Positions 5,108-12,686 are shown, counted from the stretch's first letter. The stretch is 15,459 nucleotides of DNA from Anaerolineae bacterium (GCA_017303735.1 JAFLCF010000105.1:1-15459); one strand, 5' to 3'. Made by a program: numbers and translations. Notes: generated by a model not told the origin, from the sequence alone.

Positions 5108-5950
5108 ATGTACCGCAAACTTATACCCTTTATCGCAATTCTCGCACTGGCATCTCTGGCGTGTGGAATTAGCGTCCCACAACCGCCCACCCCGCAGCCC
5201 GAAGTGACCGAAGATATTAAGGTGGAATATCCAGATTCGGATGAGATCAACTTAAAACTGTCCTTTGGCGCAGGCGACCTGACTCTCAACCCCGGCGCAG
5301 ACATGCTCGTGGATGGAACCGCTACCTATAACTACGACGAACTCAAACCCGAAGTCAATACGGATGGCGGCGATGTGGAAGTCCGCGTGGGAGATGGCAA
5401 TATCAACATCTTCCCAAATCTCAACAACCTCAAAAACGAATGGGATTTGAAACTCGGCGACCAGCCTATGAACCTGTCGATTGACTCGGGCGCATATGAT
5501 GGTGAGCTCGAACTGGGCGGACTCGCACTCACGCGGCTTGAGATCAAAGATGGCGCTTCAAATGTGGAACTCGCTTTCTCTGAACCCAATCAAACCGAGA
5601 TGAGCACCTTCACTTACAACACCGGCGCATCAGATGTGAAGATCATTGGGCTGGCAAACGCCAACTTCAACTTCTTCGACTTTTCAGCAGGCGCAGGCGA
5701 CTACACCCTCGATTTCTCTGGCGAGCTTCAACGTGATGCTTCGATCAAGATCGAAAGCGGACTCAGCAACCTCATCATCATCGTCCCTGAGGGAGTCAAC
5801 GCAGTGGTTACAGTGGAGAGTGGGCTGTCGAATGTGAATGCAGGCTCCGGCTGGGAAAGAAGCGGTGGTGACTACGTCCAAAAAGGAGAAGGTCCCACGC
5901 TCACCTTTGTCATCGAAATGGGGGCGGGCAATCTCACTCTGGCTCGCTAA
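5108..5950 (+). CDS. Lipoprotein with toast-rack/DUF2154-like beta domain
   Basis: Protein of 280 residues. The N-terminus MYRKLIPFIAILALASLAC is a lipoprotein signal peptide, with C19 as lipidation site, followed by a proline-rich linker (about 22-32). The remainder is built of repeating beta segments rich in G-A-G-D/S-N-L motifs: LSFGAGDLTLNPGA, NTGASDVKI, SAGAGDYTLDF, ESGLSNLIIIVPEGV, ESGLSNV and EMGAGNLTLAR. This is the pattern of the DUF2154/toast-rack and LiaF-type beta-solenoid domains, which are cell-envelope proteins of unknown or stress-sensing role. AGGAGG lies nine bases before the ATG; AACCT/AGGTT (5087-5100) could fold over it as a short hairpin. A terminator follows directly. 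The function at the cell surface is not known. Confidence 0.75.
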   Translation: MYRKLIPFIAILALASLACGISVPQPPTPQPEVTEDIKVEYPDSDEINLKLSFGAGDLTLNPGADMLVDGTATYNYDELKPEVNTDGGDVEVRVGDGNINIFPNLNNLKNEWDLKLGDQPMNLSIDSGAYDGELELGGLALTRLEIKDGASNVELAFSEPNQTEMSTFTYNTGASDVKIIGLANANFNFFDFSAGAGDYTLDFSGELQRDASIKIESGLSNLIIIVPEGVNAVVTVESGLSNVNAGSGWERSGGDYVQKGEGPTLTFVIEMGAGNLTLAR

Positions 5951-5956
5951 CTGATG

Positions 5957-5993
5957 AGACCTGATAGTTTGTAAGAAGCTGTCAGGTCTTTTT
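5957..5993 (+). terminator. Terminator after the toast-rack lipoprotein
   Basis: AGACCTGATAG (5957-5967) pairs with CTGTCAGGTCT (5979-5989), 11 bp with one G-U, with an 11-base loop and an immediate TTTTT run. It lies seven bases after the stop codon. Confidence 0.85.
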
Positions 5994-6036
5994 AATTCGG
6001 CGTAAAAGGTCATAATACAGCCGTGACCTCTATCAC

Positions 6037-6065
6037 TTGCTTTGTTCAGGTATTCACAATAAAAT
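6037..6065 (+). promoter_or_regulatory. Sigma-70 promoter of the Rrf2 gene
   Basis: The -35 TTGCTT (6037-6042) and -10 TAAAAT (6060-6065) are separated by the ideal 17 bp. The predicted transcription start is near 6072, at the first base of the inverted-repeat operator. Confidence 0.65.
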
Positions 6066-6070
6066 CGTGA

Positions 6071-6093
6071 TTGTAGGTAATTTTTACCTACAA
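6071..6093. promoter_or_regulatory. Perfect inverted-repeat operator before the Rrf2 gene
   Basis: TTGTAGGTAA (6071-6080), spacer TTT, TTACCTACAA (6084-6093): exact 10-bp arms. It overlaps the predicted +1 of the promoter at 6037-6065 and ends 16 bases before the start codon. Rrf2-family regulators commonly bind such dyads and repress their own gene, so this is very likely the autoregulatory site. The GGTA/TACC core spacing should identify other targets in the genome. Confidence 0.75.
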
Positions 6094-6109
6094 ATGAAGC
6101 GAGGTCATT

Positions 6110-6523
6110 ATGCAAATTACCCGACAAGCCGATTATGCCGTTCGTGCCGTTTTACATTTAGCGCGCAGCGGTGATACTCGTACCGCCACCAGCGTTATCG
6201 CTGAAGAGCAAAAGATTCCCCCCTCTTTTCTTGCCAAGATCATCTCCCAGCTTTCGATTGCCGGGCTGTTACACACCTCTCGCGGAGCGCGCGGCGGCGT
6301 GACCCTTGCGCGGCATCCGGGCGAGATCACTCTGCTGGAAGTTATCGAAGCGATTGATGGTCCCATCCAACTCAACGAATGTGTGGGCGATACCAGCACA
6401 TGCTCCTTCGATAAAGATTGTCCGCTGCGCCCGGTGTGGTGTGAAGCGCAGGAAGAACTGGTCGGGCGACTCAAAGGCACCAACTTTGCCGCCATGATCG
6501 CAAAAGGGCAAACCAGCGTGTAA
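6110..6523 (+). CDS. Rrf2 family transcriptional regulator (probable Fe-S sensor)
   Basis: Protein of 137 residues with the full Rrf2 architecture. The N-terminal winged helix begins MQITRQADYAVRAVLHLA; the recognition region is PPSFLAKIISQLSIAGLL (37-54), followed by the wing SRGARGGVTLAR (57-68). Cysteines C91, C98 and C104 (CVGDTSTC...DC) form a Cx6Cx5C cluster close to the Fe-S ligand pattern of IscR and NsrR, with an extra C111. It probably binds a [2Fe-2S] or [4Fe-4S] cluster and senses iron-sulfur status, redox or nitric oxide; which of these cannot be told. GAGG lies five bases before the ATG. It has its own promoter, a perfect inverted-repeat operator and a terminator, so it is likely monocistronic and autoregulated. 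No isc/suf genes are nearby. Confidence 0.95.
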   Translation: MQITRQADYAVRAVLHLARSGDTRTATSVIAEEQKIPPSFLAKIISQLSIAGLLHTSRGARGGVTLARHPGEITLLEVIEAIDGPIQLNECVGDTSTCSFDKDCPLRPVWCEAQEELVGRLKGTNFAAMIAKGQTSV

Positions 6524-6538
6524 CTCAAGTAATCGAGA

Positions 6539-6571
6539 GCCTCTCGGCTATAATTGCCGGGAGGCTTTTTT
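6539..6571 (+). terminator. Terminator after the Rrf2 gene
   Basis: GCCTCTCGGC (6539-6548) pairs with GCCGGGAGGC (6556-6565), 10 bp with one G-U, followed by TTTTTT. The seven-base loop TATAATT contains a perfect -10 hexamer (6549-6554), so the structure may double as a promoter for the next gene. No -35 is evident 16-18 bp upstream. Confidence 0.88.
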
Positions 6572-6595
6572 AATTTCAATTGCAAGGATGGAACC

Positions 6596-7450
6596 ATGAA
6601 CCAAAAACGTGGATTATTAACCGCCGTCGTCCTCGGGATGACCGCACTCGCATGTGTTGTACCCGGACTGCCCACCGCCTCAGCCCCACCGCCGACGCCT
6701 GATACACGACTTGAGCGCATGGTCGCTGAAACCGTAGACGCCGCCATCGAACTGACTCGGCAAGCCGTGCCGACCGCCACCACAGTCCCTTCTGCCACGC
6801 CGCAACCGACGGTCACTGCCACCCTTGCTGCCACAGCAACCCAGGCTCCTGAAACCATGCTGGATAAAAATGCCGATGGTTCCAGCACCTTCATTGATCT
6901 TTCTGCAAAATATCAGATCACCATTCCCATGCAGTGGCTTGCTGTGCGCATCAACGCTCCTGAGTTTGAAGAAGCATTGCAACTGCCAGAAGCGGCAAAT
7001 CCTGCCATTCAAGCCTCGCTTGCTTCCATCAAGGAACAAGACCCAAATGTCTTCCGTCTCTTTATGCTCGATGTTGCCGAAGAGCATATCGACGGTGGAT
7101 TCGTTACCAACATCAACCTGGTCTGGGATCCGCAAATGGAAGTCTCCTTTGCAGATGATACCGACTTGAAAACCCTAGCCGCTTCTCTGCCTGCCTCGCT
7201 CCCAGATTCCGAGGTGACCGGCACAGAGATCAAAACTACAACAAACGAAATCCCTTACGGGGTCATCACTACTCGCACTCCCTCCACCACACAAGATGGG
7301 ACGAAGATCGTGATGTACCAAACATTGACCTTCTTCGACCTGTCCGTTGGTACCCTCAACATCACCCTGACCACCACCGAAACCTGGCAAAAGACCGTTG
7401 AGCCCTCCTTCGATGCGATCCTCGAAGCGTTCATCCGGTTGGAAAATTAA
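6596..7450 (+). CDS. Lipoprotein, paralogue 1 of a pair (unknown function)
   Basis: Protein of 284 residues. The signal peptide MNQKRGLLTAVVLGMTALAC has lipobox C20. An Ala/Thr/Pro-rich linker runs to about residue 90. The globular domain begins DGSSTFIDLSAKYQITIPMQ and contains WLAVR, QDPNVFRLFMLD, TNINLVWD and, near the end, FFDLSVGTLNITLTT. The same blocks occur in the next gene, so the two are paralogues. The I-x-I-P-x-x-W-L start of the domain is reminiscent of Mog1/PsbP/DcrB-like folds, but no family can be named with confidence. The ATG at 6596 is preferred because AAGGA precedes it and it begins the signal peptide. An in-frame TTG at 6554 lies inside the terminator. It is probably first in an operon ending with urocanase. 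Confidence 0.85.
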   Translation: MNQKRGLLTAVVLGMTALACVVPGLPTASAPPPTPDTRLERMVAETVDAAIELTRQAVPTATTVPSATPQPTVTATLAATATQAPETMLDKNADGSSTFIDLSAKYQITIPMQWLAVRINAPEFEEALQLPEAANPAIQASLASIKEQDPNVFRLFMLDVAEEHIDGGFVTNINLVWDPQMEVSFADDTDLKTLAASLPASLPDSEVTGTEIKTTTNEIPYGVITTRTPSTTQDGTKIVMYQTLTFFDLSVGTLNITLTTTETWQKTVEPSFDAILEAFIRLEN

Positions 7451-7454
7451 CTGA

Positions 7455-8249
7455 ATGTCCACCTTTTCCACTACGAGGCGGCTTCGCCATTTGCGTTTCC
7501 TGTTTTTTATCTTGCTGTTTCTTGTCACTCTTGCATGTGATGCGGTAACCCCTGGAACATCTTCGCCGACACCTTACAGTTCAACTGTGATTGTCAATAC
7601 ACCCACACCAGATACGCGACCCATAATTACCCCAATAAAAGGCAGTGCAGGCAGCACGATCATCCCGAATGGAGATGGCTCCACCCTCTTCGTAGATGAA
7701 CGTGCTGGGTACAGTATCACGATCCCTGCTGGCTGGCTGGCAATACGCGCAAATGAACAGGAATATCTGGATGCCTTTTCACTTCCGCAAACAGCAGATG
7801 AAATGTTCCAGCGTTCGCTTAAGAGCATTCAAAATAAAGACCCGAATATCAACCGTCTGTTCGTGATGGATTTGATGGATGGGCACAGCGTAAAAGATTT
7901 GGTAACCAATGTCAACATTGTTTGGGATGAACCGTTTGAAATATCATTAAATGATGAAGTTGCGTTTCAAAAACTCACAGATGAAACAGCCGCTGCCAGA
8001 AGCGGGCTGACAATCACATCAGCAGATGTAATTGCTACATCCCAAGGCGAAGCGTATGGAAAGATTCAAATGGAGATCGAAGGATTTTCACCATCGGGTG
8101 AAGCGGCTGTTTCCCAAATAACCCTGACTGTTTTTGATCTTCCCACCGGTACACTATATATTTCCCTAACTACAGAGAGCAGCCTTGCTGAAACAGTACA
8201 TCCTATTTTCACCAACATGCTTGACACATTTATGCTTGAGCCCAAATAA
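7455..8249 (+). CDS. Lipoprotein, paralogue 2 of a pair (unknown function)
   Basis: Protein of 264 residues. It has a basic N-region with RRLRHLR, a hydrophobic core and lipobox VTLAC with C28. A Thr/Pro-rich linker (about 32-52) leads to a domain matching the preceding protein. Corresponding blocks are [45 protein letters not shown] and [15 protein letters not shown]. It begins four bases after the stop of paralogue 1, with only a weak GGA ribosome binding site, suggesting translational coupling. It ends 11 bases before urocanase. The AT content is higher than in paralogue 1 although the proteins align, so the duplication is old or the copies evolved separately. Function is unknown; possibly a surface ligand-binding protein. 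Confidence 0.85.
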   Translation: MSTFSTTRRLRHLRFLFFILLFLVTLACDAVTPGTSSPTPYSSTVIVNTPTPDTRPIITPIKGSAGSTIIPNGDGSTLFVDERAGYSITIPAGWLAIRANEQEYLDAFSLPQTADEMFQRSLKSIQNKDPNINRLFVMDLMDGHSVKDLVTNVNIVWDEPFEISLNDEVAFQKLTDETAAARSGLTITSADVIATSQGEAYGKIQMEIEGFSPSGEAAVSQITLTVFDLPTGTLYISLTTESSLAETVHPIFTNMLDTFMLEPK

Positions 8250-8260
8250 TAGGAGATTCC

Positions 8261-9913
8261 ATGTCCACACCCCGCATCATCCGTGCGCCGCGCGGAACTG
8301 AACTGACCTGCAAGAACTGGATGAGTGAAGCCGCTTATCGCATGATCCAAAATAACCTCGACCCCGAAGTGGCAGAAAAGCCCGAAGACCTCGTAGTCTA
8401 TGGCGGACGCGGAAAAGCTGCCCGCAATTGGGAAGCCTTCGATGCGATTCTTGAATCACTTAAAAATCTCGAAGCCGATGAGACTTTGCTGGTTCAGTCT
8501 GGTAAGCCGGTGGTCATGTTCAAATCACATAAAGATGCGCCCAAGGTGTTGATCGCCAATTCGAACATCGTGCCGCATTGGGCAACCTGGGAAAAGTTCG
8601 ATGAGCTCGATAAAAAGGGACTAATGATGTACGGGCAGATGACCGCCGGTTCGTGGATCTACATTGGTACACAGGGCATCTTGCAAGGGACCTATGAAAC
8701 CTTCGGCGCATTAGCCAAGCTCAAAGGCTGGGGCTCGCTCAAAGGGAAGTTCGTACTCACAGCAGGTTTGGGTGGCATGGGTGGCGCTCAGCCATTGTCC
8801 ATTACGATGAATGAAGGCGTGGGCTTAATCGTCGAAGTAGACCCCGAGCGTGCTGAACGTCGCCGTGCGATAGGGTATGTGGACATGGTCGTGGATAACC
8901 TCGAAGAAGCCATGACCCTCGTAGAAGAGAACGTCAAAAATGGCACACCAAAATCCATTGGCTTGATCGGCAACGCAGCGGATGTGTACACCGAACTCTC
9001 ACAGCGTGGCATCGTTCCGGATGTAGTGACAGATCAAACGTCGGCGCATGAGGCGTTGTTTTACGTCCCATCTGGGTTGAGCATTACGGCGGCGAATCAG
9101 TTACGAGAATCCGACCCGGAAAAATATAAATCCATGGCAATGGACTCGATGGCAAAACATGTGAAAGCCATGCTTGCCTTCCAACGCGCCGGTGCTGAAG
9201 TGTTTGACTATGGCAATAATTTACGCCAGCAAGCATTCAACCATGGCGTCAGTGATGCCTTTGAATTCCCCGGCTTTGTGCCTGCTTATATCCGCCCGTT
9301 ATTTTGCGAAGGCAAAGGTCCTTTCAGATGGGTGGCGCTCTCTGGCGACAAGGAAGATATTTACACCACCGACAAAGCCATCATGGAGCTATTCCCCGAT
9401 GATGCGCATTTGCATCGCTGGTTGAAGATGGCGCGTGAGAAAGTTCCGTTCCAAGGCTTGCCTTCTCGCATCTGCTGGCTCGGTTATGGGGAACGTGCCA
9501 AAGCTGGTTTGATGTTCAACGAACTCGTCGCGAGCGGAAAAGTCAAAGCGCCGATCGTGATCGGGCGTGACCATTTGGACTCAGGTTCGGTGGCATCTCC
9601 CAACCGAGAAACCGAAGCCATGAAAGACGGCTCAGACGCAATTTCAGATTGGGCAATCCTCAATGCCATGATCAACGCTGTGGGCGGCGCGACGTGGGTT
9701 TCGTTTCATCATGGCGGTGGCGTGGGCATGGGCTATTCGCAACATGCCGGTCAAGTCATCGTCGCCGATGGGACGCCCGAAGCCGCTCAACGTTTGGAAA
9801 GAGTCCTGACGACCGACCCAGGCATGGGCGTGGTGAGACACGCAGATGCAGGGTATGATATCGCCATCGACGCTGCAAAACGACACGGCATTAAGATGCC
9901 GATGTTGAAATAA
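8261..9913 (+). CDS. hutU: Urocanate hydratase
   Basis: Protein of 550 residues, full length for urocanase, which converts urocanate and water to 4-imidazolone-5-propanoate in histidine degradation using tightly bound NAD+. Family hallmarks include [18 protein letters not shown] at the N-terminus and the NAD-binding GLGGMGGAQ (169-177). [10 protein letters not shown] follows in the middle. [14 protein letters not shown] contains C405, equivalent to the conserved Cys410 of the Pseudomonas putida enzyme. [15 protein letters not shown] lies near the C-terminus. AGGAG lies five bases before the ATG. It follows the two lipoproteins by 11 bp and so appears to be the last gene of their operon. No hutH, hutI, hutG or hutF is in the window. 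A repeat at 9930-10004 follows. Confidence 0.98.
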   Translation: MSTPRIIRAPRGTELTCKNWMSEAAYRMIQNNLDPEVAEKPEDLVVYGGRGKAARNWEAFDAILESLKNLEADETLLVQSGKPVVMFKSHKDAPKVLIANSNIVPHWATWEKFDELDKKGLMMYGQMTAGSWIYIGTQGILQGTYETFGALAKLKGWGSLKGKFVLTAGLGGMGGAQPLSITMNEGVGLIVEVDPERAERRRAIGYVDMVVDNLEEAMTLVEENVKNGTPKSIGLIGNAADVYTELSQRGIVPDVVTDQTSAHEALFYVPSGLSITAANQLRESDPEKYKSMAMDSMAKHVKAMLAFQRAGAEVFDYGNNLRQQAFNHGVSDAFEFPGFVPAYIRPLFCEGKGPFRWVALSGDKEDIYTTDKAIMELFPDDAHLHRWLKMAREKVPFQGLPSRICWLGYGERAKAGLMFNELVASGKVKAPIVIGRDHLDSGSVASPNRETEAMKDGSDAISDWAILNAMINAVGGATWVSFHHGGGVGMGYSQHAGQVIVADGTPEAAQRLERVLTTDPGMGVVRHADAGYDIAIDAAKRHGIKMPMLK

Positions 9914-9929
9914 ATCCAGAAAAAAATTT

Positions 9930-10004
9930 GTACACGGATTTTACGGGTCGAACGGATTTTTAAAACCAATTAACAAATCCGTGTTTTCTGTGTGATCCGT
10001 GTAC
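9930..10004. repeat. Nested inverted repeat with GTACACGGAT ends
   Basis: GTACACGGAT (9930-9939) is the exact reverse complement of ATCCGTGTAC (9995-10004). Nested inside, ACGGATTT (9952-9959) is the reverse complement of AAATCCGT (9975-9982). The word ACGGATTT and its complement occur several times, giving alternative pairings. It fills most of the gap between urocanase and the phosphatase lipoprotein and may end transcription from hutU, though no clean T-tailed hairpin is present. Confidence 0.75.
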
Positions 10005-10026
10005 GAAGTACGTTGGAGTCATTCCC

Positions 10027-11121
10027 CTGAAACGCCTTACCCTCATCCTGCTTGCCTTCATACTCTCTGGTTGCGCCTCACTGCCCAATATTTGGGGTAG
10101 TTCCCTACCGCCTGTGCCCTCGCCTACGGGATCCGCACCGCAACCCATTCAGGTGTTTGTTGCCGCAACCTCCACTTCAACATCAACAGCAACGCCTGTC
10201 ATAAGTACCTCAACATCCACTGCCACTAGCACTGCCACCTTCACTCCCGCGCCGACCTTCACGCCCAGCCCCACACCTCTGCCCTCCAAAGCGGATATTG
10301 AACGTGTCATCATTATCAGTTACGACGGCTTGCGACCCGATGCGATTGACCTGGCTCCCATGCCCAACGTTGCCATGCTGCGCGACGGCGGAGCACAAGC
10401 CCCGCTCACCGCGCGTACCATCGACTATCCCGCCACGTCGCCCAGCCACGCCTCCATGCTCACCGGCGTCTGCATGGAAGACCACGGCGTAATCTACAAC
10501 AAATTCTTCATGTACATGGGCTATGCTAAAGGACCCGACGTTTTCGGACTGGCACATGATGCAGGCATGAAGACCGTCATGATCGTCAGCAAAGACAAGC
10601 TGCGTCAGCTCGCAGAACCCGAAACCACCGACGTCTTTGAAGTCGCTTACGGCGAACCCGCCATTCAACGCGCCGTGCTGCCTCAGCTCGAAGAAGACTT
10701 CCAACTCATGTTCATCCACTTTGCAGGCGGCGACAATCGCGGACATAAATACGGCTGGATGTCCGGCGAATACATGAAGGTCCTGCGCGAAGGCGATGCC
10801 GTCCTCGGCGAGATCATCAACGCATTGAAAGCCAACGGCAAATTCGAAACCACCATGTTCCTCATCACCGCCGATCATGGCGGGCACGATCGAAATCACA
10901 TCGGCCTTATCATTGAAGACTACCGCATCCCATGGATCGCCTACGGTCCCGGCATCATCCCACAGGTGCTTGAGCTGCCGATCTACACCTTCGACACCGC
11001 TGCCACGGTATCGTATGCACTCGGCTTCCCCATACAAGAAGATTGGGACGGCATCCCCGTCTACCAGATCTTCGGCGAACCGCAACTTGAAACCCACGAA
11101 AAATATCCCTGCAAGACCTGA
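10027..11121 (+). CDS. Lipid-anchored type I phosphodiesterase/alkaline phosphatase superfamily protein 1, CTG start
   Basis: Protein of 364 residues if started at CTG 10027. A GGAG ribosome binding site lies exactly eight bases upstream. The resulting N-terminus (M)KRLTLILLAFILSGC is a clean lipoprotein signal with C16. The nearest conventional start, GTG 10114, would leave no signal peptide. A Thr/Ser/Pro-rich linker (about 30-90) precedes a type I phosphodiesterase/nucleotide pyrophosphatase domain. Predicted metal ligands and nucleophile are D100 (SYDGLRPD), T137 (ATSPSH), D236 and H240 (GGDNRGH), D283 and H284 (ADHGGH), and H287 or H291. This is a complete set for the superfamily. It probably hydrolyses a phosphodiester or phosphomonoester outside the membrane; the substrate is unknown. 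It overlaps the next gene by one base (TGATG). Confidence 0.85.
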   Translation: MKRLTLILLAFILSGCASLPNIWGSSLPPVPSPTGSAPQPIQVFVAATSTSTSTATPVISTSTSTATSTATFTPAPTFTPSPTPLPSKADIERVIIISYDGLRPDAIDLAPMPNVAMLRDGGAQAPLTARTIDYPATSPSHASMLTGVCMEDHGVIYNKFFMYMGYAKGPDVFGLAHDAGMKTVMIVSKDKLRQLAEPETTDVFEVAYGEPAIQRAVLPQLEEDFQLMFIHFAGGDNRGHKYGWMSGEYMKVLREGDAVLGEIINALKANGKFETTMFLITADHGGHDRNHIGLIIEDYRIPWIAYGPGIIPQVLELPIYTFDTAATVSYALGFPIQEDWDGIPVYQIFGEPQLETHEKYPCKT

Positions 11122-12170
11122 TGACATCCCCCTTTATGATTCGACAACTCCGACTCTTGATCTTGCTCTCATTCCTGATCAGCGCCTGCATCCCTGCTTC
11201 CGCCTCACCCTCCGCCCCAACAGAAACAGCCACCCCGCCGCTCCCCACGCCGACAGCCACTCTCGCGCCAAACGTAATTCCTGAAGCCGCCGTCTCGACT
11301 CAACCGTTCACCGCGCCTCAACCCATCTCGCGAGTCTTCATCGTCACCTTTGGCGGGTTGCGCCCCGATGCCATCGAAGCTGCCGATATGACCACGGTCA
11401 AATCGCTCATGCAAAGCGGAGCCTATACCCTCAATGCGCAGACCGTTATGCCGAGCAACTCTCTGCCCGCACATGCCTCCATGGTCACTGGCACTTGCCC
11501 TGCCAAACACATTGCCCGTTGGAACGAATATGTCCCTCAAAATGGCTATGCCCTCGGCACCGACATCTTCGACCTGACTCGCGCCGTTGGCTTGCGAACC
11601 GTGCTCATTACTGGCAGAGAGAAGCTTCGTCACATTACCGAACCGGGCAGTACGGATTACTTCGGCTTTGTAGACAATACCGACGAGCCCAAAGACGAAA
11701 CCACTATTGAGAGCATGGCGATCGAACAGATCCGCCAGGGCTTTGGGCTGATGCTTGTGTATTTCCCTGATGGCGATGCTGTCGGGCATGAACTCGATTG
11801 GATGTCCAAACAGCAATTGCGTACCTTTCGCGAAAAGGACGAATCTCTTGATTTGTTTATCAGAGTGATGAAAGACAGCGGCTTTTACGATGGCACCCTC
11901 ATCATCGTCACTTCCGATCATGGCGGGCATAACTCTGATCACGGCTTGAACATCCCCGAAGATATGACCATCCCCTGGATCATCAGCGGACCGCAAATCA
12001 TCCCTGGCGAATTGCAAACCCCCATCTACATCATGGATACCGCCGCGACCATCGCCTTCGCACTCGGCTTACCCCTCCAACCCGATTGGGATGGTGTACC
12101 CGCCTATGAAGCCTTTGGCTTGCCCGTCGACCCATTACAAAAACGCGGCTGCTTTGGTACCACTCCTTAA
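11121..12170 (+). CDS. Lipid-anchored type I phosphodiesterase superfamily protein 2, lacking the first metal-ligand Asp
   Basis: Protein of 349 residues, a paralogue of the preceding one. The signal peptide has lipobox ISAC, C23; a second possible start is the ATG at 11136. A Thr/Pro linker follows (about 27-60). The domain retains nucleophile S114 (SNSLPAH), D219/H223 (DGDAVGH), D266/H267 (SDHGGH) and H270/H274. The first metal-ligand position reads FGGLRPD with G78, where the upstream paralogue has YDGLRPD; codon GGC versus GAC, a one-base difference. The protein may therefore bind one metal only, have altered activity, or be a binding protein. The start overlaps the previous stop by one base without a good ribosome binding site, indicating coupled translation. 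The Ddn-like gene follows four bases after its stop. Confidence 0.85.
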   Translation: MTSPFMIRQLRLLILLSFLISACIPASASPSAPTETATPPLPTPTATLAPNVIPEAAVSTQPFTAPQPISRVFIVTFGGLRPDAIEAADMTTVKSLMQSGAYTLNAQTVMPSNSLPAHASMVTGTCPAKHIARWNEYVPQNGYALGTDIFDLTRAVGLRTVLITGREKLRHITEPGSTDYFGFVDNTDEPKDETTIESMAIEQIRQGFGLMLVYFPDGDAVGHELDWMSKQQLRTFREKDESLDLFIRVMKDSGFYDGTLIIVTSDHGGHNSDHGLNIPEDMTIPWIISGPQIIPGELQTPIYIMDTAATIAFALGLPLQPDWDGVPAYEAFGLPVDPLQKRGCFGTTP

Positions 12171-12174
12171 CTTT

Positions 12175-12603
12175 ATGACAACAAAACATAACCCTGCGAT
12201 TAAGTTGTTCTGGGCAATTCACCTGAAACTCTATCAATGGAGTTCTGGGCGCATTGGCAGCATGATTCGCGGCTTGCCCATCTTGTTATTGACCACCAAA
12301 GGCAAAAAGACCGGTCAACTTCGCACCAAAGCGTTGATGTATTTGCCTTACAACAATACCTTTGTTGTGATCGCCTCGAATTTAGGAAAAGATAATCACC
12401 CTGATTGGTGGCTTAACCTACTAGTAGAACCAAAGGCAAGTGTGCAGATCAAAAGCGAACACATTTCTGTGACTGCCCGCGAAGCACAAGAACATGAACG
12501 CGAAGCCATCTGGCAGGCGCTTGCAGAAAAGACACCCGACTACGAACAATATCGTTCATGGACGTCTCGCCGCATTCCGCTGGTGATATTGGAACGAAAA
12601 TAA
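12175..12603 (+). CDS. Nitroreductase family deazaflavin (F420)-dependent oxidoreductase
   Basis: Protein of 142 residues matching the Ddn-like family (PF04075 type), split-beta-barrel enzymes that use coenzyme F420H2 or related flavins. The diagnostic region is LLLTTKGKKTGQLRTKALMY (about 38-57), followed by VVIASNLGKDNHPDWWLNLL (about 64-83), the expected K-T-G-x-x-R-T and HP-x-WW-N-L pattern. The ATG at 12175 is chosen because it begins the family domain and lies four bases after the upstream stop. An in-frame extension back to 12091 would overlap the phosphatase. No ribosome binding site is visible, so translation is probably coupled. F420 use is inferred from the family. It is apparently the last gene of the phosphatase operon. 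Confidence 0.87.
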   Translation: MTTKHNPAIKLFWAIHLKLYQWSSGRIGSMIRGLPILLLTTKGKKTGQLRTKALMYLPYNNTFVVIASNLGKDNHPDWWLNLLVEPKASVQIKSEHISVTAREAQEHEREAIWQALAEKTPDYEQYRSWTSRRIPLVILERK

Positions 12604-12642
12604 ACTAAACTTGATCGAAGCAGGGGCATTGGAGAAAATGGT

Positions 12643-12648
12643 TATAAT
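12643..12648 (+). promoter_or_regulatory. Possible -10 element before the DUF3052-like gene
   Basis: TATAAT, a perfect -10 hexamer, lies 38 bases before the start at 12687. No -35 with proper spacing is visible. It lies in the 83-base gap that separates two gene groups, a sensible place for a promoter. Confidence 0.4.
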
Positions 12649-12686
12649 CCGCCGGATAAATAGCCTCGATTTCAGAAAGGATTCGA

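Noticed and set aside
6133..6894. 253-codon open frame on the minus strand
   Set aside because: It spans both the Rrf2 gene and the lipoprotein in antisense and crosses a terminator. The composition is Ser/Val/Ala-rich nonsense.
8261..9913. Complete histidine utilisation operon
   Set aside because: Only urocanase is present in the window; no hutH, hutI, hutG or hutF sequence is found on either strand.
10210..11127. 305-codon open frame on the minus strand
   Set aside because: It is antisense to the first phosphodiesterase gene, whose plus-strand product has clear family motifs. The minus product is low-complexity His/Gly/Val-rich and has no recognisable domain.
11205..12017. 270-codon open frame on the minus strand
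   Set aside because: Shadow of the second phosphodiesterase gene, without motifs or a ribosome binding site.
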